Source of the DNA: Candolleomyces eurysporus
Lineage: Eukaryota; Basidiomycota; Agaricomycetes; Agaricales; Psathyrellaceae
Reading direction: 5' to 3'
Assembly (NCBI GenBank): GCA_027579435.1
Contig: JANBPK010001039.1
Location: forward strand, 149,828 to 213,827
DNA: 64,000 bases
Positions 1 to 12,368 of this stretch are shown here, piece after piece; position 1 is the first letter of the stretch, and the number at the start of each line of letters is the position of its first letter. Below the pieces are notes generated by a model. It made no database searches and was not told the DNA's origin. It saw only the letters and a program-made list of their open reading frames with translations. Position numbers and translations under genes: made by a program.

Positions 1-1987
1 GATTGTTGCTTCTCCTGTGAGTGTTTTGGATTGATATTACGATCCACCATCGTGACGATTGGAGGGTAGGATTTTCCCGGACATTGGTCAGTACCTCTTT
101 AACGCAGAGTTGAAGTCTGCTTGAGACGGCGTCGACTTATGATATCCACATTTCCAGGTTCTCCTTCGCCGCTGGAGGAAATAACGTTAGCCTTGTAGGC
201 TCCACTGACCCTGAATGGGGTTGGGTCGACGCCCACGGGCAACAGGTGCGTAAAATTATCCAATTCGCGTTAGGGTTCCACTTTACCATGTCAACTTATA
301 AATCTTTGGGTGTTCACTGTGCCAGTGGTGGAATAAAAGGGAACTCACCGACCGACCACATGGTTGGGCGTTTCAGAAAATTACGAATGGGATTATACGT
401 GATATGAAGCTATGGAAGGTGCGAGCTCGTCTGACTAAAACTCAACTAAAGATGGTGTTGGATGAATCCTGACATGGGAAATCTGCTTTTCCAGCCAATT
501 GCGTGGAGTTTCTCGACAACCGGGTCAAAGAACATTCGGGCGTATAATAATTGGATCTATGCAATCTCAGATGACATGGACCAGGTAACAGTTTGATTAC
601 CGCGTTTTGGATGAGGTGTTCATCACTTGACGCCCGATAACCAGGCATTCCCTTTCAACACGTACGTACATCCGACACTCCCTTGGTATCAATCCAATAA
701 GCCCCTCTTTCAACCTAGCGACGGATTCTCTGCTGGTGGAACGGACCTCCTCTTTGAAGACAACAACATCCAGAACGGGGACGACTGTCTGACAGTGGGT
801 AATGGAGCCAAGAATATCATCTTCAGGTGAGCAAAAATCTGAACCGTTCCACCATAAATGAAAACATGGATATCCTAACTGAGAGATCAGAAACTCGCGG
901 TGTGAAGGAGGGCACGGTCTGTCGATTGGCTCTTTGGGAAGAAACGGCCAAGTCGCAGATGTTCAGAATATCTTGTGAGCCCTATTGACACTTGCGCTTC
1001 GAATATCGACTGAGCTATTCCACAGAATTGAGGATACGAGCGTAGTATGTGATCCCCGTCGCTCAGCAGTAGAGTGAGTCTCATAAGTTCAATCGTTGAT
1101 TTGTATCGCAGTGGGATAGCCTGTATGGGGCTCGATTCAAAAGCTGGACTGGAGGAAACGGACTGGCCCGGAAGTAAGCACGATCTAGGCTCCTTCACCT
1201 ACATCATCTCACTCCATTACGTAGCATCACCTGGAAGAACATTCGCTTTGAACGCGTTGCGTTCCCGGTCAGTATCACGGAGCGCAGAAGCTTAGCATTC
1301 CAACTAACGTTATATCATAGATATATGTTACACAGAAGTAAGTGCCAGCCGTCGCTTGAGAACGTCAAAGATTGATTGTCCCCCTTCAAGCTACTGGGAC
1401 CAGAATGTACGTTTGGAAAAGGTGTTCGCAAGTGAAAAATGAATTCACTACATGTGAAGTTAGGACCGAAGCCCGATTCTCCGACTCAGAACAACACTCA
1501 CCTCGAGGACATCGTCTTCGAAAATTTCTTTGGGACAATTGACGAGTATGATCCAATCCTTCCTGTTAGTCACGATGACACTGACACTGATTGATCACTC
1601 TCAGCTTGCCTGATTATTTTGAGGGTTCCTGCGTCAGCGATCCATGCTGGTATTATGTTCCAGGTGCAACTGGGAAGGAAGTGATCATATTTGACTTGTA
1701 TCCAGAAACAGGCGAGTATTTCGTACACCTCCCCCCCCCCCCCCCCTNCCCAGTTCTACTCTGCTGACGAGTCAGACAGTGAAGAACATTGTGGCAAGGA
1801 GAATTGCACCTTCGACGCTGAGTGGAGATCCTCCTGCTGTTATGTGCAACTCCACCATAGTGCGAACATCCTCTTTTCTACGTTCTTCTGCGAGATTGAC
1901 ATTGTGGATTCGTGTTTCTAGGTGCCAGAGGATGTCGGATTCCAATGTGTGAATGGGCCATTTGTTAGGACTCCGGGCGGGATCTGA
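1..1987 (+). CDS. GH28 pectin hydrolase, exo-polygalacturonase-like (5' partial)
   Basis: Glycoside hydrolase family 28 enzymes are secreted inverting hydrolases that cut galacturonan in plant cell walls. Spliced translation shows the family landmarks in order: the NTDG acid (NT at the end of a 17-nt exon 645-661, DG at the start of exon 719-826), NGDDCLTVGNGA, GGHGLSIGS, ARFKSW (the RxK position, in the form usual for exo-acting members), and a C-terminal segment with a CVSDPCWYYVPG motif. About a dozen introns of 45-70 bp interrupt it. The last exon ends with TGA at 1985-1987. The N-terminus and signal peptide lie upstream of the window; the reading before about 158 is uncertain. A 15-C run with an N at 1748 lies just before an intron acceptor and so outside the exon. 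Exo-polygalacturonase rather than xylogalacturonan or rhamnogalacturonan hydrolase is an inference from motif style. Confidence 0.88.
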
Positions 1988-2579
1988 AACGAGGAAGGAA
2001 TGCTCTCTACTCATTATTTTAGTCTTCTGGCACATTAAGTGTCTACTTGTATATTGATCCTGAATTTTGGCCAACGTCACCCGTCTTTAGCAGGTGAGGA
2101 GAACGGCGTGATCCTCGTAGCTCCAGTGCATGAAGAGGCCACTATTCCAGCGAGCCATAGATTTGATGTTGATATATCTGACAAAGGCAGAGCAAAGGCC
2201 TGCGAGCAACCGGAAGACTCAACATTCCCCTCGAGGTAACACCGGTGAACGGCAGCCGAGGGAAAAGTAAGCCTTCATATCCAGTATTTGTCCAGTATAT
2301 CGTATGTTCCCCAAAATCTGAGTTGCATACAAACATTGCCCAATATATGACTGAAGTGAGTTGGCTGAGTGCGCCGCCCGATTCTTTCCAGCATGGTAAA
2401 TCTTGTTACCGTCAGCATCCAAAAACAATTTGGGCAAGCCATACTCCCCAGTTAGTATGCAGCCTGGATCGAGAGCCGAAGGATGCTCAAAGTCAGCGCA
2501 CGAGTGAGAAAGTCCATAACAAAACGGCAGGCCACACCAGCAGGGGTGTGAAGCTTCAGTCTTCCACGAAATTAGTAAA
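1988..2579. other. Intergenic, no supported gene
   Basis: Only short overlapping open frames on both strands, without consistent splice signals or recognisable motifs. It holds the 3' flank of the GH28 gene. Confidence 0.5.
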
Positions 2580-4032
2580 TTAAAATTTGTCGACAGAGCC
2601 CTCGAAAGGTTCTGGAGCCACGGCAGCGTACTGTTAGAGGGTTTTCGATTCAGTTACCTTCTCCACAATATCCAGATGGAGGATAATGAACCAAATTAAA
2701 GTCTTCACTTATGCAAATCCCGCCAAGACATTGAGCTGAAACTATCTTGTTTGGATTCCTAACCATTCACTTTCAAGTTGCCGAGCGAAGACTCGGACAA
2801 TTTTGCTCCAAGTTGGTCGGAACCCCTTGTAAAGGAAGTAAGCAACAGATATTAGAAGACAACTTATCAAGTTTAAATTTCCCGCTTCAAGCGACGTCGC
2901 TCAGCGTCCAGATCATTTCAAACATTGAGCATGCTCATGTTCGATGTTGGACGCAAGAAAGGTTCAGTCACCTTGGCTCCTTCGTGACAGTCCCAATCCG
3001 TTCACAAGTGGAGATCGTCCTGAGCGCTCCTTTATTGGAGTCGGTGACTCTCATGGCTGAACCAGCGCCCGAACTACCCGCATTTCCAGATTGGATCTTC
3101 AGATCCATCCCTTTCTCCGTGACAAAAGTCGCAATCACCAGCTATGCTGGATTTTGGAACACTTACGGTGGCTTCCCCTCAGCAAGTCCTCATGCGACAT
3201 TCTAGTGCCAGCTGTTTCAAATATCGATTATCCTGGAGAGACTCGCTGCCCATAGAGACATTTGGATGAATTCCCAATTAGCCTATCCAGCCAGCGAAAG
3301 AATTTACCCTTGGGTTGCGCGACTTAAGGTACCGTCCTTCAATTTGAACCTCAGTAAAACCAGGAGAATTACAATCGGTCATCAGCCTGGCGACGATTTT
3401 TTTCCTAGAGGCTTCCCAATGAAGCCTCGAACCCACTTGAAGAGTTAACAATCACCCACAAGTGGGGTGCGTCGCTCTTCTCTCTTCCCTCCTAAAGTAC
3501 TACATCTAAGCGATGCATACTTAGATCATCACGCATCTTTGGGACTTAATCCTTTGGCACAATATCCAGTACTTCACACTCTACCTTTCGACATCGATTA
3601 CTTCCCTAGATCAGCCGTTCCTGGTTCCCCCACAGTTATTGGTTCGACCTGCCGCTTACCGGTGGAAGTCTTGACTCAACCACTGCCCGCGAGTCTACGT
3701 CACGTCTCAATTCAAGTAGAATTTGGCCTTGTTTTAAATGGGGAGCATATCTTTGGCCTGCCCAACAGAAAGCTCGACGCTGGCAGCCAAATGTCGACCT
3801 GAAATGTTGGAAGAACTTAGACAAAGCACTCAGCCGATGCCTCTCTCGCAACTCAGTCGCTGTGGATCTCAAATGGTCATACACCTGTAGGAGCCCTGCT
3901 TTTCTTGAATCGCAGACATGGGATGAGAGATTGAATACGTTTTATGCACGGTGGAGGAAGGTTTTCGCCAAGGTTGACAAGAGGGGAATACTGGATCTCC
4001 GGATTAATCGTAGAAATACACTGCCCGAATGA
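2580..4032 (+). pseudogene. Decayed F-box/LRR-like gene remnants (possibly two)
   Basis: Several short frames read like parts of agaricomycete F-box proteins but are broken. A piece at about 2594-2700 resembles the C-terminus of one copy (ERFWSHGS, then a stop). A second copy follows: a frame at 2747-3205, a frame at 3266-3448, EELTITHKWG at about 3440-3470 read in a third frame, 3467-3802, and a last piece from 3802 to 4032 that begins KCWKNLDKAL and ends RRNTLPE. The W-x-x-L-D-x-A-L signature is typical of the C-terminal part of such proteins. At least two frame changes near 3,470 and 3,795 are not explained by GT-AG introns, so I call it a pseudogene. An unrecognised intron pattern could rescue part of it. 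Confidence 0.55.
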
Positions 4033-4555
4033 TACACCATCCCTCCATCGTCTCTCGCGATTGACCCTCGTCGTTTCCCTAGTGAGAGGTGATGTGCTCG
4101 TGCTATTTAATGTAGGACGATTGGGTATTCTATCTGCATTCGCGCGACTTTTTCATGTATTCTTCGTCGTACCTGAAACCCAAGATAAGATAAGATAAAG
4201 CTTCCGCATCCGCACGTGAGTCTACGTCATACGTTCGGTTGGTTTTCAAAAAGGCAAACCAATTGGAGGACGAAACGCACTGCCTTTCCCCAGGTTCACG
4301 ACCCTCGACGACGATCACGCCCCCTCCACTCACCGCGTAAGCCGCATTGGTATGTGATGATCATTTCTGACGATATAAAGTCTCACCGAGGCCCATTTCA
4401 CTTCTCCTAATTCTGTGAATCACCCCACTTTGAACATAAGTACGCCGGCCGCAGTTCAATTGGATCATCCCCTGCTTCCTCTCTCCTCATCAAGAATTCT
4501 TCTCTGAACGAATAATAACTCGACGACCTTTCTACGACTACGACAGCAAACAACA
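4033..4555. promoter_or_regulatory. Upstream region of the MARVEL gene with TATA-like box
   Basis: No gene seen. A TATAAAG stretch at 4374-4380 lies about 175 bp before the MARVEL start codon and is the best core-promoter candidate; a long 5' UTR is implied. Confidence 0.4.
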
Positions 4556-5236
4556 ATGGGCGCTGCATCAGACACTGCAATCCGACGGGCACACCCCATC
4601 CTCTTCGGTGCCTTGGTTTTGTTCTCCATTATTGAGGTGAGCCTTCCCCGTCCTCCTCCTCGATGGCACCTGTTGACCACTCACACCCGACGTAGATGTG
4701 TATCGCCGCCTGGCTAACTGCGAGATACAACTCGAACAACGACGCTCCGTTCGGCTCCGTTCGCGTTAGAGTTCGATACATTCTCTTCTGTTCAATATGG
4801 ACGATCGTCATGGGCACTGCCTTCCTCGTCTTCTTGGTTTTGGGCTCTGTTATGAGCAGCGTAGCGGCACACTTCATTTTGTACGTGTCTCATACTCGTA
4901 TCCAATCACTACCTCATTGGCTGACCCTCGTTTGACAGCCTCGTCATTACCTTCATTCTATGGGTCGCTGCCGCCGCCGCTATTACAGAGGCTCTTGGAG
5001 GAGGTCTTTCCTGCAGTCACCAGAACTACTTCACATACTGCGGTCAACTCAATGCTGTTGAAGGTTTCGCTTGGCTGATATGGTGCGTTCTTGCCGTCAA
5101 ATTCCTCCCTGTCTCGGACCGACACGTCTTCGTTCATAGGATTTTGGTGACCATCACCCTCATCATGGTCATCATCCGCGGAATTTCGGCTGCCAAGTCA
5201 GGCGGCGGCATCAAAGAAAGTATGACCGAAGCTTAA
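4556..5236 (+). CDS. MARVEL-domain four-TM membrane protein
   Basis: Exons 4556-4636, 4696-4880, 4939-5082 and 5140-5236 give 168 aa with every junction in frame. The protein is almost entirely four hydrophobic segments: about residues 10-30 (HPILFGALVLFSII), 48-75, 85-105 (LVITFILWVAAAAAI) and 132-152 (ILVTITLIMVII). A loop with CSHQNYFTYCGQL lies between segments three and four. This layout, with a conserved W near segment four and a short polar tail, is that of fungal MARVEL-domain proteins, which sit in plasma or secretory membranes at membrane apposition sites. Specific function unknown. The last intron is supported because reading through it would break the fourth membrane segment. The start is the first ATG in frame and immediately precedes the first membrane segment. 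Confidence 0.87.
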
Positions 5237-6123
5237 AGGGCTCAGACTTGTACTCCTTGTTCTCCTTCAACCTCCGACCCGTTCATGTTTATTCTTGCGA
5301 CGAAGTGATTCCATTCAACAACGTCATCAATTGCTCTCTTGTTGTTACCGTAATCAACTTTGTTCGCTTTCGTTGTTGTTGTACACCACGCTTTATTTTT
5401 ATCGGATTCAGACGCGAATACTAATTGAAATTGTTTGGGATGACGATGGTGACTGCTCTCTGTAAATCAGACCGATAGCGAGACTTTTGACAGTATTGGC
5501 GATGTCGTCATAGGTATGGGATCGATCGGGGATAGTCGATCATTCGATCGTTCCACCTTCAAGTGGCTCCCTGAAATTCCTTGAACATTGAACACGGGGT
5601 TCGAATCAGACAGGCACCAGCAACTCCGGTTGAACTAGGGTTGCCTCAGCATAAATGCAAAGTGTAATTTACGTATGTAATTTCCCGTAATTTACTGCTT
5701 ATAATCCAAGCTATGTCGGGGGGTCCAGGGTGCATAGAGCAACCTTCAGGCCTCAGGAGGGGCACGGAGGCCGTACCCAGAGGACTTTGTTTGGGCCCAC
5801 TTTTGGCACGGAAAGCCTCTGGAGCGCTTTTGCGGTAGAGTAGCTGTAGTTATGGCTCACTGACCTGTGGGTCCGTGACCTCATGCTTCTAGGTCTGGGC
5901 CTGATCCCTCTCTGAAGGCCTTCAAAACAAGGCCTTCTAACCGGACTCGACCCCAATCCCTAACCAAAACGCGCTTACCACCGGATTTTGGTTTTAATCC
6001 GACCAAGATTCTTGGTTCCGTAATTTACTGCTTGTATGTCCAGGGGAAATTTACACGCAACCCGGACCAGTTCGCACAGGTCGCATCTTAGCTCTGAAAA
6101 ATCACAGCAAAAAAGCAGTACGT
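5237..6123. repeat. Intergenic with 16-bp direct repeat flanking about 330 bp
   Basis: The sequence CCGTAATTTACTGCTT occurs at 5685-5700 and 6018-6033. The left copy is preceded by two more GTAATTTmotifs (about 5663-5684). A perfect palindrome CCAAGATTCTTGG lies just before the right copy, at about 6003-6015. No coding capacity inside. This could be the remains of a short non-autonomous element, but no convincing target-site duplication or terminal inverted repeat was found. Confidence 0.45.
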
Positions 6124-8405
6124 TTAAACCAACATAAATGTTTTATTCCGCCCCAAATAGCTCAACTCGTCTCGTATCAACGCTAATAGCCCCTTTCCAC
6201 TGAACGTCGTCCCTTTGTAGCCCGCGCTACACCATATCTCAAAGACGATATTCGATAGCTGAGGAGAGCTCGAACATAACCCATCTCCTGCTATTCTTCC
6301 TTCATCGCCCCCTACAGCCTCCCTCGAATTCTGAAGACATAGACCACTCAAAGGCTGGTGGTTATCGAGAGCGGCTAACACTCCATCCAACTCCCTCCAT
6401 CCTCTATATCCGCCCACCTCTTTCCACGTTGCGCCACTGCTTTCACACCCCCAAAGATCGAATGAGACTTTAAGTCTGCGTAACGAGGGAAATTTGGCTG
6501 GATCGCTGAAAAATTGGATGAGGGCTCGGAAGGGGTCTTCTTTGATGGAGATTGTGTCTGTGCCGACCACGAGGGATTGGAGGTTGTCGAAGCCGAGGTG
6601 GTAGGGGAGGTGGTCTTCGGTGTCTATATGCGTATACAACGTTCGGAAGTCAGTTCGTCAGAAAAGTAAAATAGATTCGAGAATGATGACTTACATTGGA
6701 AGTAACGCAGGGTAAGTCGTTCAAGTGATCTTCGCGCCGAGTGTAGTATTGTCCATATGCCATCGGCATCGTTGGGGTTCCAGACGTAGACGTGGATTTG
6801 CTTAAGTTTCGAAAAGTCGAGTGTCGACGAAGTGTGAGGCGGTTCTGAGTACTTTTCGTCGTCCTCGTCCTCACTCTCTTGGTCGCCTACACCTTCACCC
6901 TCGTCCTCCGTAATCCCTTGACCCACCACCTCCCTCCTCGAGTCCTGATCGGAAATTCCCTCTTGTTGACCAAGACTTGAAATCAAATCCAACAGTGGCC
7001 TCAAGTGTTCCAGATTCAACACGAGGTACTCCAGGTGAACCCGCTTCTGAAAAGTCCTGCTTCGCCTTGTCCTCGTTCCCTCTCTTCTTGTCCTTCTTCC
7101 AGTCGTGTCTGCCTCACTCCATTCCCTTGAACCTTCACCGCTTCCTGAGTCCGAGATACCCGAAACATGCGTCGAATTCAAGGGTGTGTACGGTTTTGGG
7201 TCCGCACCCTTCCCGTTCTTCGGAAACGAAGACGCGAGGACGCCACCTGTAGAAAGAGAAAGAACCTCGGAGCTCGAGAAAAACCCCGGTGAGCTACCAG
7301 TCGCAGTAGACGTTGACTGTCCCAGTGTCAACATTGAATCCAAGTCTGACAGACGCGTGCCTGTATGCTGATTCCTCGTTTTGGGAGACGTACTGGAGGT
7401 GGTGGAAGTGGTGGTGGGTGGGACATCATCAAAACGGTTTGACAGGTCAAAGTACCGAGAAGCTGAATTTTGGGAAGCCGACGAGGATGATGGCTCTAAG
7501 GGAGAAGAGGCCGAGTTCGGTGAGGTTGCAGAAGAAGGCGTAAGGGCAGGAGTAGAAGACGAAGACAAAGAAGGGGAAGAATTTGATGATGGTGATTCTG
7601 ACGCTAACGAAGAAGTCGTCAATGATATCGATAACTCTGCCTGAACCATCGTCGTAGAATCGGACTCGGACGCCGAAGAGAGCGTCGACGTCGCAGAGGA
7701 AGGGGGCGAATTCGAGGGGCCGACAGGCACCCCAACCGAAATCAACTCGAGGTGCTTCAACTCTGTAAAAGACGACACATAGACCTCCTCCAACGGATAT
7801 ATGTTCTCCAATGTCACCTTCTTCAGGCTTGGCAACGCAAAGACTTTCTTCAACGCCCCAGCCAAACCTCCTGCTCCCCTTCCTACTGACAAGGCTACAC
7901 CGTCGGCGACGCGAAGGTTCGGGGACGCGATTCCATTCCCGATCAAATGAAGACTTTCCAGTCTGACCAGCTCTCGGAGGATGGCATCCAACACCGAAGT
8001 CTCATCATCTCCGTCTCCCTTCCCTTTACCGGCGTTGGCGGAGGAGCCGGAGCTGGAACTCGCGGCGGGAAGACTAATCCTCAACGTCCTCACATACCCA
8101 CACAAATGGGAGTTCCGGGCAAGCGATAATCGAAGTTTTCGCTGTTGTTCGTGTCCATAGGGGTTTTCGCAATAATCAAGCGAAACGGAGCGATAGAGAA
8201 GCTTTCTGGCGATTTGTAAGAGGGATTGGGAGGCGAGGGCGGAGGAAGCTAGCGTGAAGGGGTCGTTTCTGTGCTCCAGAAGGATGAGTTCCAAAACGTC
8301 GAGGTGCAGTATGCATTGATGTGGGTGTTGGTTCGCGTGGCCTGATGGTTCTCCCAAAGGCGGTGGTAACGATGGGGATAGAGCTGTTGGGCGGTCCATG
8401 GGCAA
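6124..8405 (-). CDS. F-box-like protein with Ser-rich and acidic linkers
   Basis: Two exons (6695-8405 and 6124-6623; intron 6624-6694) give 736 aa. An F-box-like motif lies at about residues 30-75 (LDVLELILLEHRN...LLQIARKLLYRSV). F-box proteins recruit substrates to SCF ubiquitin ligases through Skp1. Leucine-rich segments typical of fungal F-box proteins follow at about residues 100-230 (VRTLRISLP, LKKVTLENIYPL, LKHLELISVGVP) and in the C-terminal exon (NLQSLVVG, LRRLKVSFDLWG). Between them is a long Ser/Thr/Pro-rich low-complexity linker (about 230-430), then an Arg-rich patch and an acidic patch. The in-frame ATG at 8405 is close to the F-box and is taken as the start. The substrate cannot be inferred. 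Confidence 0.83.
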
Positions 8406-9767
8406 GAGTGAACGAGAAATATCCGAGATGGAGTGGTACGCTCGGTCTTAAGAACGTCAAAGGGCGTATCGACCACCTTGGAATATGTACGATCCTGCTC
8501 AAATGGAGAGCTTTATCAGCGATCCGTGGACAGAGCGAATTCATATATGATAGTCACCTGGATTGCAGACCCTTGATACAGTATTGACAGATCGTGGGGA
8601 CCAGGGTCGCTTGATCGCCTGGAATGGAAGCTACCTCCAGTATGGCGAAGGCAGTATGTGACGGTATGTCCTGTCCGATATATTGCAGTCACCGTTCTTC
8701 ACTGACAGACGGGACGGGGATGTAGTGGTAGCAGCAAAGGGTACGATGGGTATGGTGGGCACGGTGGGTATGGGTATGAGGGGGGCTGGGCTAGGTTCGA
8801 AACTCTCAAACGAATCCAGACCACACCCCTTTTATAACTTTCGTCCCATGTCCAACGGAAATGTCTGTCCGTCTGTCTGACTAGCCGTCCTGCCTGCCAG
8901 TCAGATACAGATGGATCATCAACGGAGTGATCAAAATCGGACACGAACCTAAAATTCGTAAGTGGAAGGTAGTATCAGTACGTGTGGAAAGTGTAAGAGA
9001 AAGAAAAAATAGGAAAGGAGATCCAAAGATGGCGTACGACACACACATGTACACACGCTCGCCCCATCATCAGTAGCCCGAATCGTTCAATGCAGGCAGC
9101 GCGCATCCCTGGAAGCTCTGCAGCACTGCTTCTTTCAGAGTAAACTGGAACGTACGCTTACTTGAGCTTGATTGTTGGCTTGTTTGGTTCGACACTGGAC
9201 CCACTGGCATATCCATTTGTATGTGGGCTTGACTCCCGGGTGGCAGCCAGCCTTTATACATAGACGTAGCCGGTGACCAGAGTCAGCCAGTAATCAGATA
9301 AACTTCTGCCAACCAGACGTTTACCGCGGCATGTACGTAGTCGTAGCATCTTCATCAGCGAAGGGGTCAAAGATGAAGGTGAAGAGCAAATATGGATCGA
9401 AACCCGTATCACAGGATACTCGTCACCGTTGAGCGCTTGATGAAGATGATGATAGGAGTNAAAAAAGCTGATACGCAGACGAAAACCGTAATTCCCAGCA
9501 ATGATTGAATCAATCGATGACGATGACATGTCCACCTCCGATGTTGCCGTCAACTCTGCTAAATAACGGCAGCCAGACGTACGGCCTTGGCGCTGGCGGC
9601 TGGAAGTAATCGATAATTGCCGAAAAGTCGACAACCCTTCGCAAAATCCGCTATGTTCGAACTCTTGATAATGATCCATCCTCGATCAATCTGACCCCAA
9701 ACTCCATCATCATCATCGTTATCGTCATCGCCATGGGTGAGCGCCTGAGCGACCTGTGAGAGCCACT
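8406..9767. other. Intergenic, low coding potential
   Basis: Contains a G-rich tract of GGTATGGGT-like repeats at about 8745-8795 and an N at 9460. A 141-codon minus-strand open frame (9254-9679) contains the N and shows no motif or plausible splicing, so I do not call it. Confidence 0.45.
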
Positions 9768-11313
9768 TTACGATGGCATTCGAAATGCCGCAAGACGCTT
9801 ACAAGCCTCCACAACGTTCCCGTCATCAACATTTGCAACCGAAAACCGGACCCACCGCTCGTTCTCCTTAAAATCATCACTCCGCGGCTGTCGCATCGTA
9901 CCCTCTTCCTCTTGGCGTTTCGTCGTGGTCGTCGGGGTGAAGAAAGTCGCCGGGAGCGCCAGTAACCCATCCTTTTCCACCAATTGCTTCGCCAGACCCT
10001 CCGCTCTAACGCCGTCAAACGGATGCCTGACAAACGCAAAATACCCTCCCTGCGCGCCGATCTCCCAGCTGGGAGGAAGATTATTCTTGAAAAGCACATG
10101 TCGAGCTTGAACAGCCTGCGCGTTCTTCCGTACGAACTCCCGAAGAGAGCTTGCACTTGAAGAAGAGTTTGGATTTGAATTTGCCGTCGGCAGTAGCAAA
10201 GATGCCAACCCAAGCTGGACAGGTCGGGGAGGGCATATTTGAAGGCAATCGAGCACTGTCTTGACACTTGAAAGGAACTCGGGGGAGGCTACGATTGCAC
10301 CTAATCGGTGCCCCGGAAGGCAGTATGACTTTGAAAACGAGAAGAGGTGGATGAAGGTGGACCTCCACGGAGTGGCTGGTCGAGTGAATATGGAATGGGG
10401 AGGCTCGTCAGATGGTACGAAATCACGGTAGGTTTCGTCAACGACTAAGGCGAGGTGGTGCTTGGCAGCGAGATCGGCGAACGAGGCTATCAAGGATGGT
10501 GGATAGATTGCTCCAGTCTACATAGTAAGAAATAGAGGAGAGTCGCCAGTGAGTGACGTGCGCATGCCAGTTGTCAATTGAACTCACAGGATTATTTGGA
10601 GTGACTAAAACGATCGCCTTCGTTCTTGCAGTAATTAAAGCCTCGCACCGAGTGACGGCAGGCAAAAAACCGTCCTCCGGGAGCGTTGGCAGCCCGACAG
10701 TCTTGATCCCGAGTAAACTCAAGTCCATTCTAAAGGTTCGTTGAATGGCCGAACTGTCATGGAAGAAAGGGCTTCGGTCTTACTCGTGATTGAAGTACCT
10801 ATAATGATCAAAATTAACATCAATACGACCATTTCCGATGGCTCCATTCAAGTGGTTGAGACTTACCATGGAACAGGGAGGATTATTTCATCTCCAGCGT
10901 CAGCCAAGGTCATAACGACTGCCATGAAGGCAAGGTTACACCCCGCGGTCAGCGCGACGTCTTCGATTTTGATATCCGCCTGCCATCCATACACGGCCTT
11001 CATTTCCTCGACCAACGCCGAGCGAAGGGAAGGCTCACCATCCCAACGACAATAACTAAAATGGTCTGGGGAAGCACTTGCCTGGGCGATTGCGGCTCTC
11101 AGTTCTTCGGGAGGCGGGATTCCAGGCACCCCCTGGGACATGTCGATGAGAGGTTTGGACGGTGTTGCTTTGTACCGGGCGGCCCATTCGTACGCCTTCG
11201 GAATGCTAGAAAATGGGTGAGCCAAAGTGACTTGTGGACGGACGGGGTTCTTACGGAGGGGAAATGGTGCTGAGAACGCCTCGAGACAAGGAAAATCCCA
11301 ATTTTGCCGTCAT
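9768..11313 (-). CDS. PLP-dependent class I/II aminotransferase
   Basis: Five exons (11255-11313, 10867-11205, 10784-10798, 10588-10729, 9768-10517) encode 434 aa, all junctions in frame. This is a fold-type I pyridoxal-phosphate aminotransferase. NNPTGAIYPP lies near residue 185, VVDETYRDF near 212 (Asp and Tyr contacting the cofactor), SFSKSYCLPGHRLG near 248 with the Schiff-base lysine, and a C-terminal ERWVRFSVAN with the substrate-carboxylate arginine. The N-terminal LSRGVL...IPKAYEWA and DMSQGVPG are usual in fungal aspartate/tyrosine-type members, but the substrate is not determined. The third exon is only 15 nt; it is supported by the restored motif PWYFNHEM. The start ATG at 11313 lies in a separate 59-nt first exon and was preferred over an ATG at 11225, which falls in the first intron. 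Confidence 0.9.
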
Positions 11314-11469
11314 GGTCGTGGTTCAAGAAGATACGAAGGCAGGGACGGCGATATCGATCCTGGGTATCAGCGGACCGGGTGGTTGCCGGTGCCGATAACT
11401 TGCCTATCTATCCCAGAGTCAATGGCGGTCCCCAGAGGAAGTGTTATTGACGTACTCAAACATAACGGT

Positions 11470-12368
11470 TTAGCCAGAGGTCGAGCTTCCTATTCCCATC
11501 TCGAGCACACAGTCCTCCCGTCCAATCCTCCGCATCTCTTCCACAACCTCGCCAACCCTGGAAAATTCCTGCCACCCGGCAAGCGATTCACCGGTAGAAC
11601 TGCCATTGGCCAGATCCCCTGGTACGCGCTCGGCGAAACGGACCTTCAGAGCCAGCCATTGCATGGCTTTAACGTTGGACACGAATTCCTCAATGTCGTC
11701 TCCCCTGCCTTGAGCGTAGATAACTCCTGGATATCCGACCTTGGCAAACCCTGCAAGCTTCAGAGAGGATGACCACTGTTGCAATGAACGTCGCTTTTTG
11801 GAGGACACGAGGTGGTGCGAGGTGAATAGGACATGATGGGGCGACGCCGGCGCCGTGAGAGCAGATTCCTGACGCGACGTAGTTGTAGAATCAGGTGGCT
11901 TCTCCAGTGGCGCTTCGTGCAGCAGAGGCACGAGGTGAAGAGACAAAAGGTTATACAAGGGGAACCTGAGTGACAGAACCGGTCAGGTATTCCGCGAGCC
12001 GGGAACAAAAAGAGCAACATTAAAGCGTACTCAGTATCCTCCAGTTCTTCCCTCTTCTCCCTGATTATTGTAAGCCACCGCTCCTGCTCTCCCCGACTGA
12101 GGTTGTCGCCTTTGACGGAGATTAAGTCGTCGCTGGTGGTCATGAACATCGTGACCTGCAACCAAACCGGTTTCCCATCGACTTTCAGCGTGAAGGCGGC
12201 CATGTTCGCTTGCTGTCTAGTAGAGGGTTCATCGAGATCGACTTCACTATTTTGCGAGAGGACTTGGCTCCAAAACCCTTCGTCTTGAATGAATTCCATG
12301 CTCTCCCCGGGTAGTAGAGAGCATTGGATAACCTGCAGCTCTTCAAACCGAGTTTGCGTTGGGGTCAT
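11470..12368 (-). CDS. RWD-domain protein with DUF1115 (RWDD2-like)
   Basis: Two exons (12031-12368, 11470-11965) give 277 aa. The N-terminal half is an RWD-type domain (RFEELQVIQCSLLPGE near the start, then a beta-strand region and a helix with RWLTIIREKREELED). The C-terminal half has the DUF1115 signature HHLVSSKKRRSLQQW...GFAKVGYPGVIYAQG...W. This matches the RWDD2/DUF1115 family, which is conserved in eukaryotes but of unclear role; DUF1115 also occurs in the splicing factor Prp3. The ATG at 12368 lies directly before the RWD domain; the open frame extends upstream without another ATG. It ends 157 bp upstream of the aminotransferase start on the same strand. Confidence 0.82.

Noticed and set aside
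2245..2583. 112-codon plus-strand open frame after the GH28 gene
   Set aside because: No motif or splice context; composition looks like chance.
5598..5607. GGTTCGAATC, a tRNA B-box/T-loop-like sequence
   Set aside because: No paired T-arm, no A-box at the right distance and no cloverleaf can be drawn around it.
7377..7644. Plus-strand Glu/Asp/Val-rich frames inside the minus-strand F-box gene
   Set aside because: Antisense shadow of the Ser-rich linker.
9254..9679. 141-codon minus-strand open frame
   Set aside because: Contains an N, has no recognisable motif, no promoter and no splice partners.
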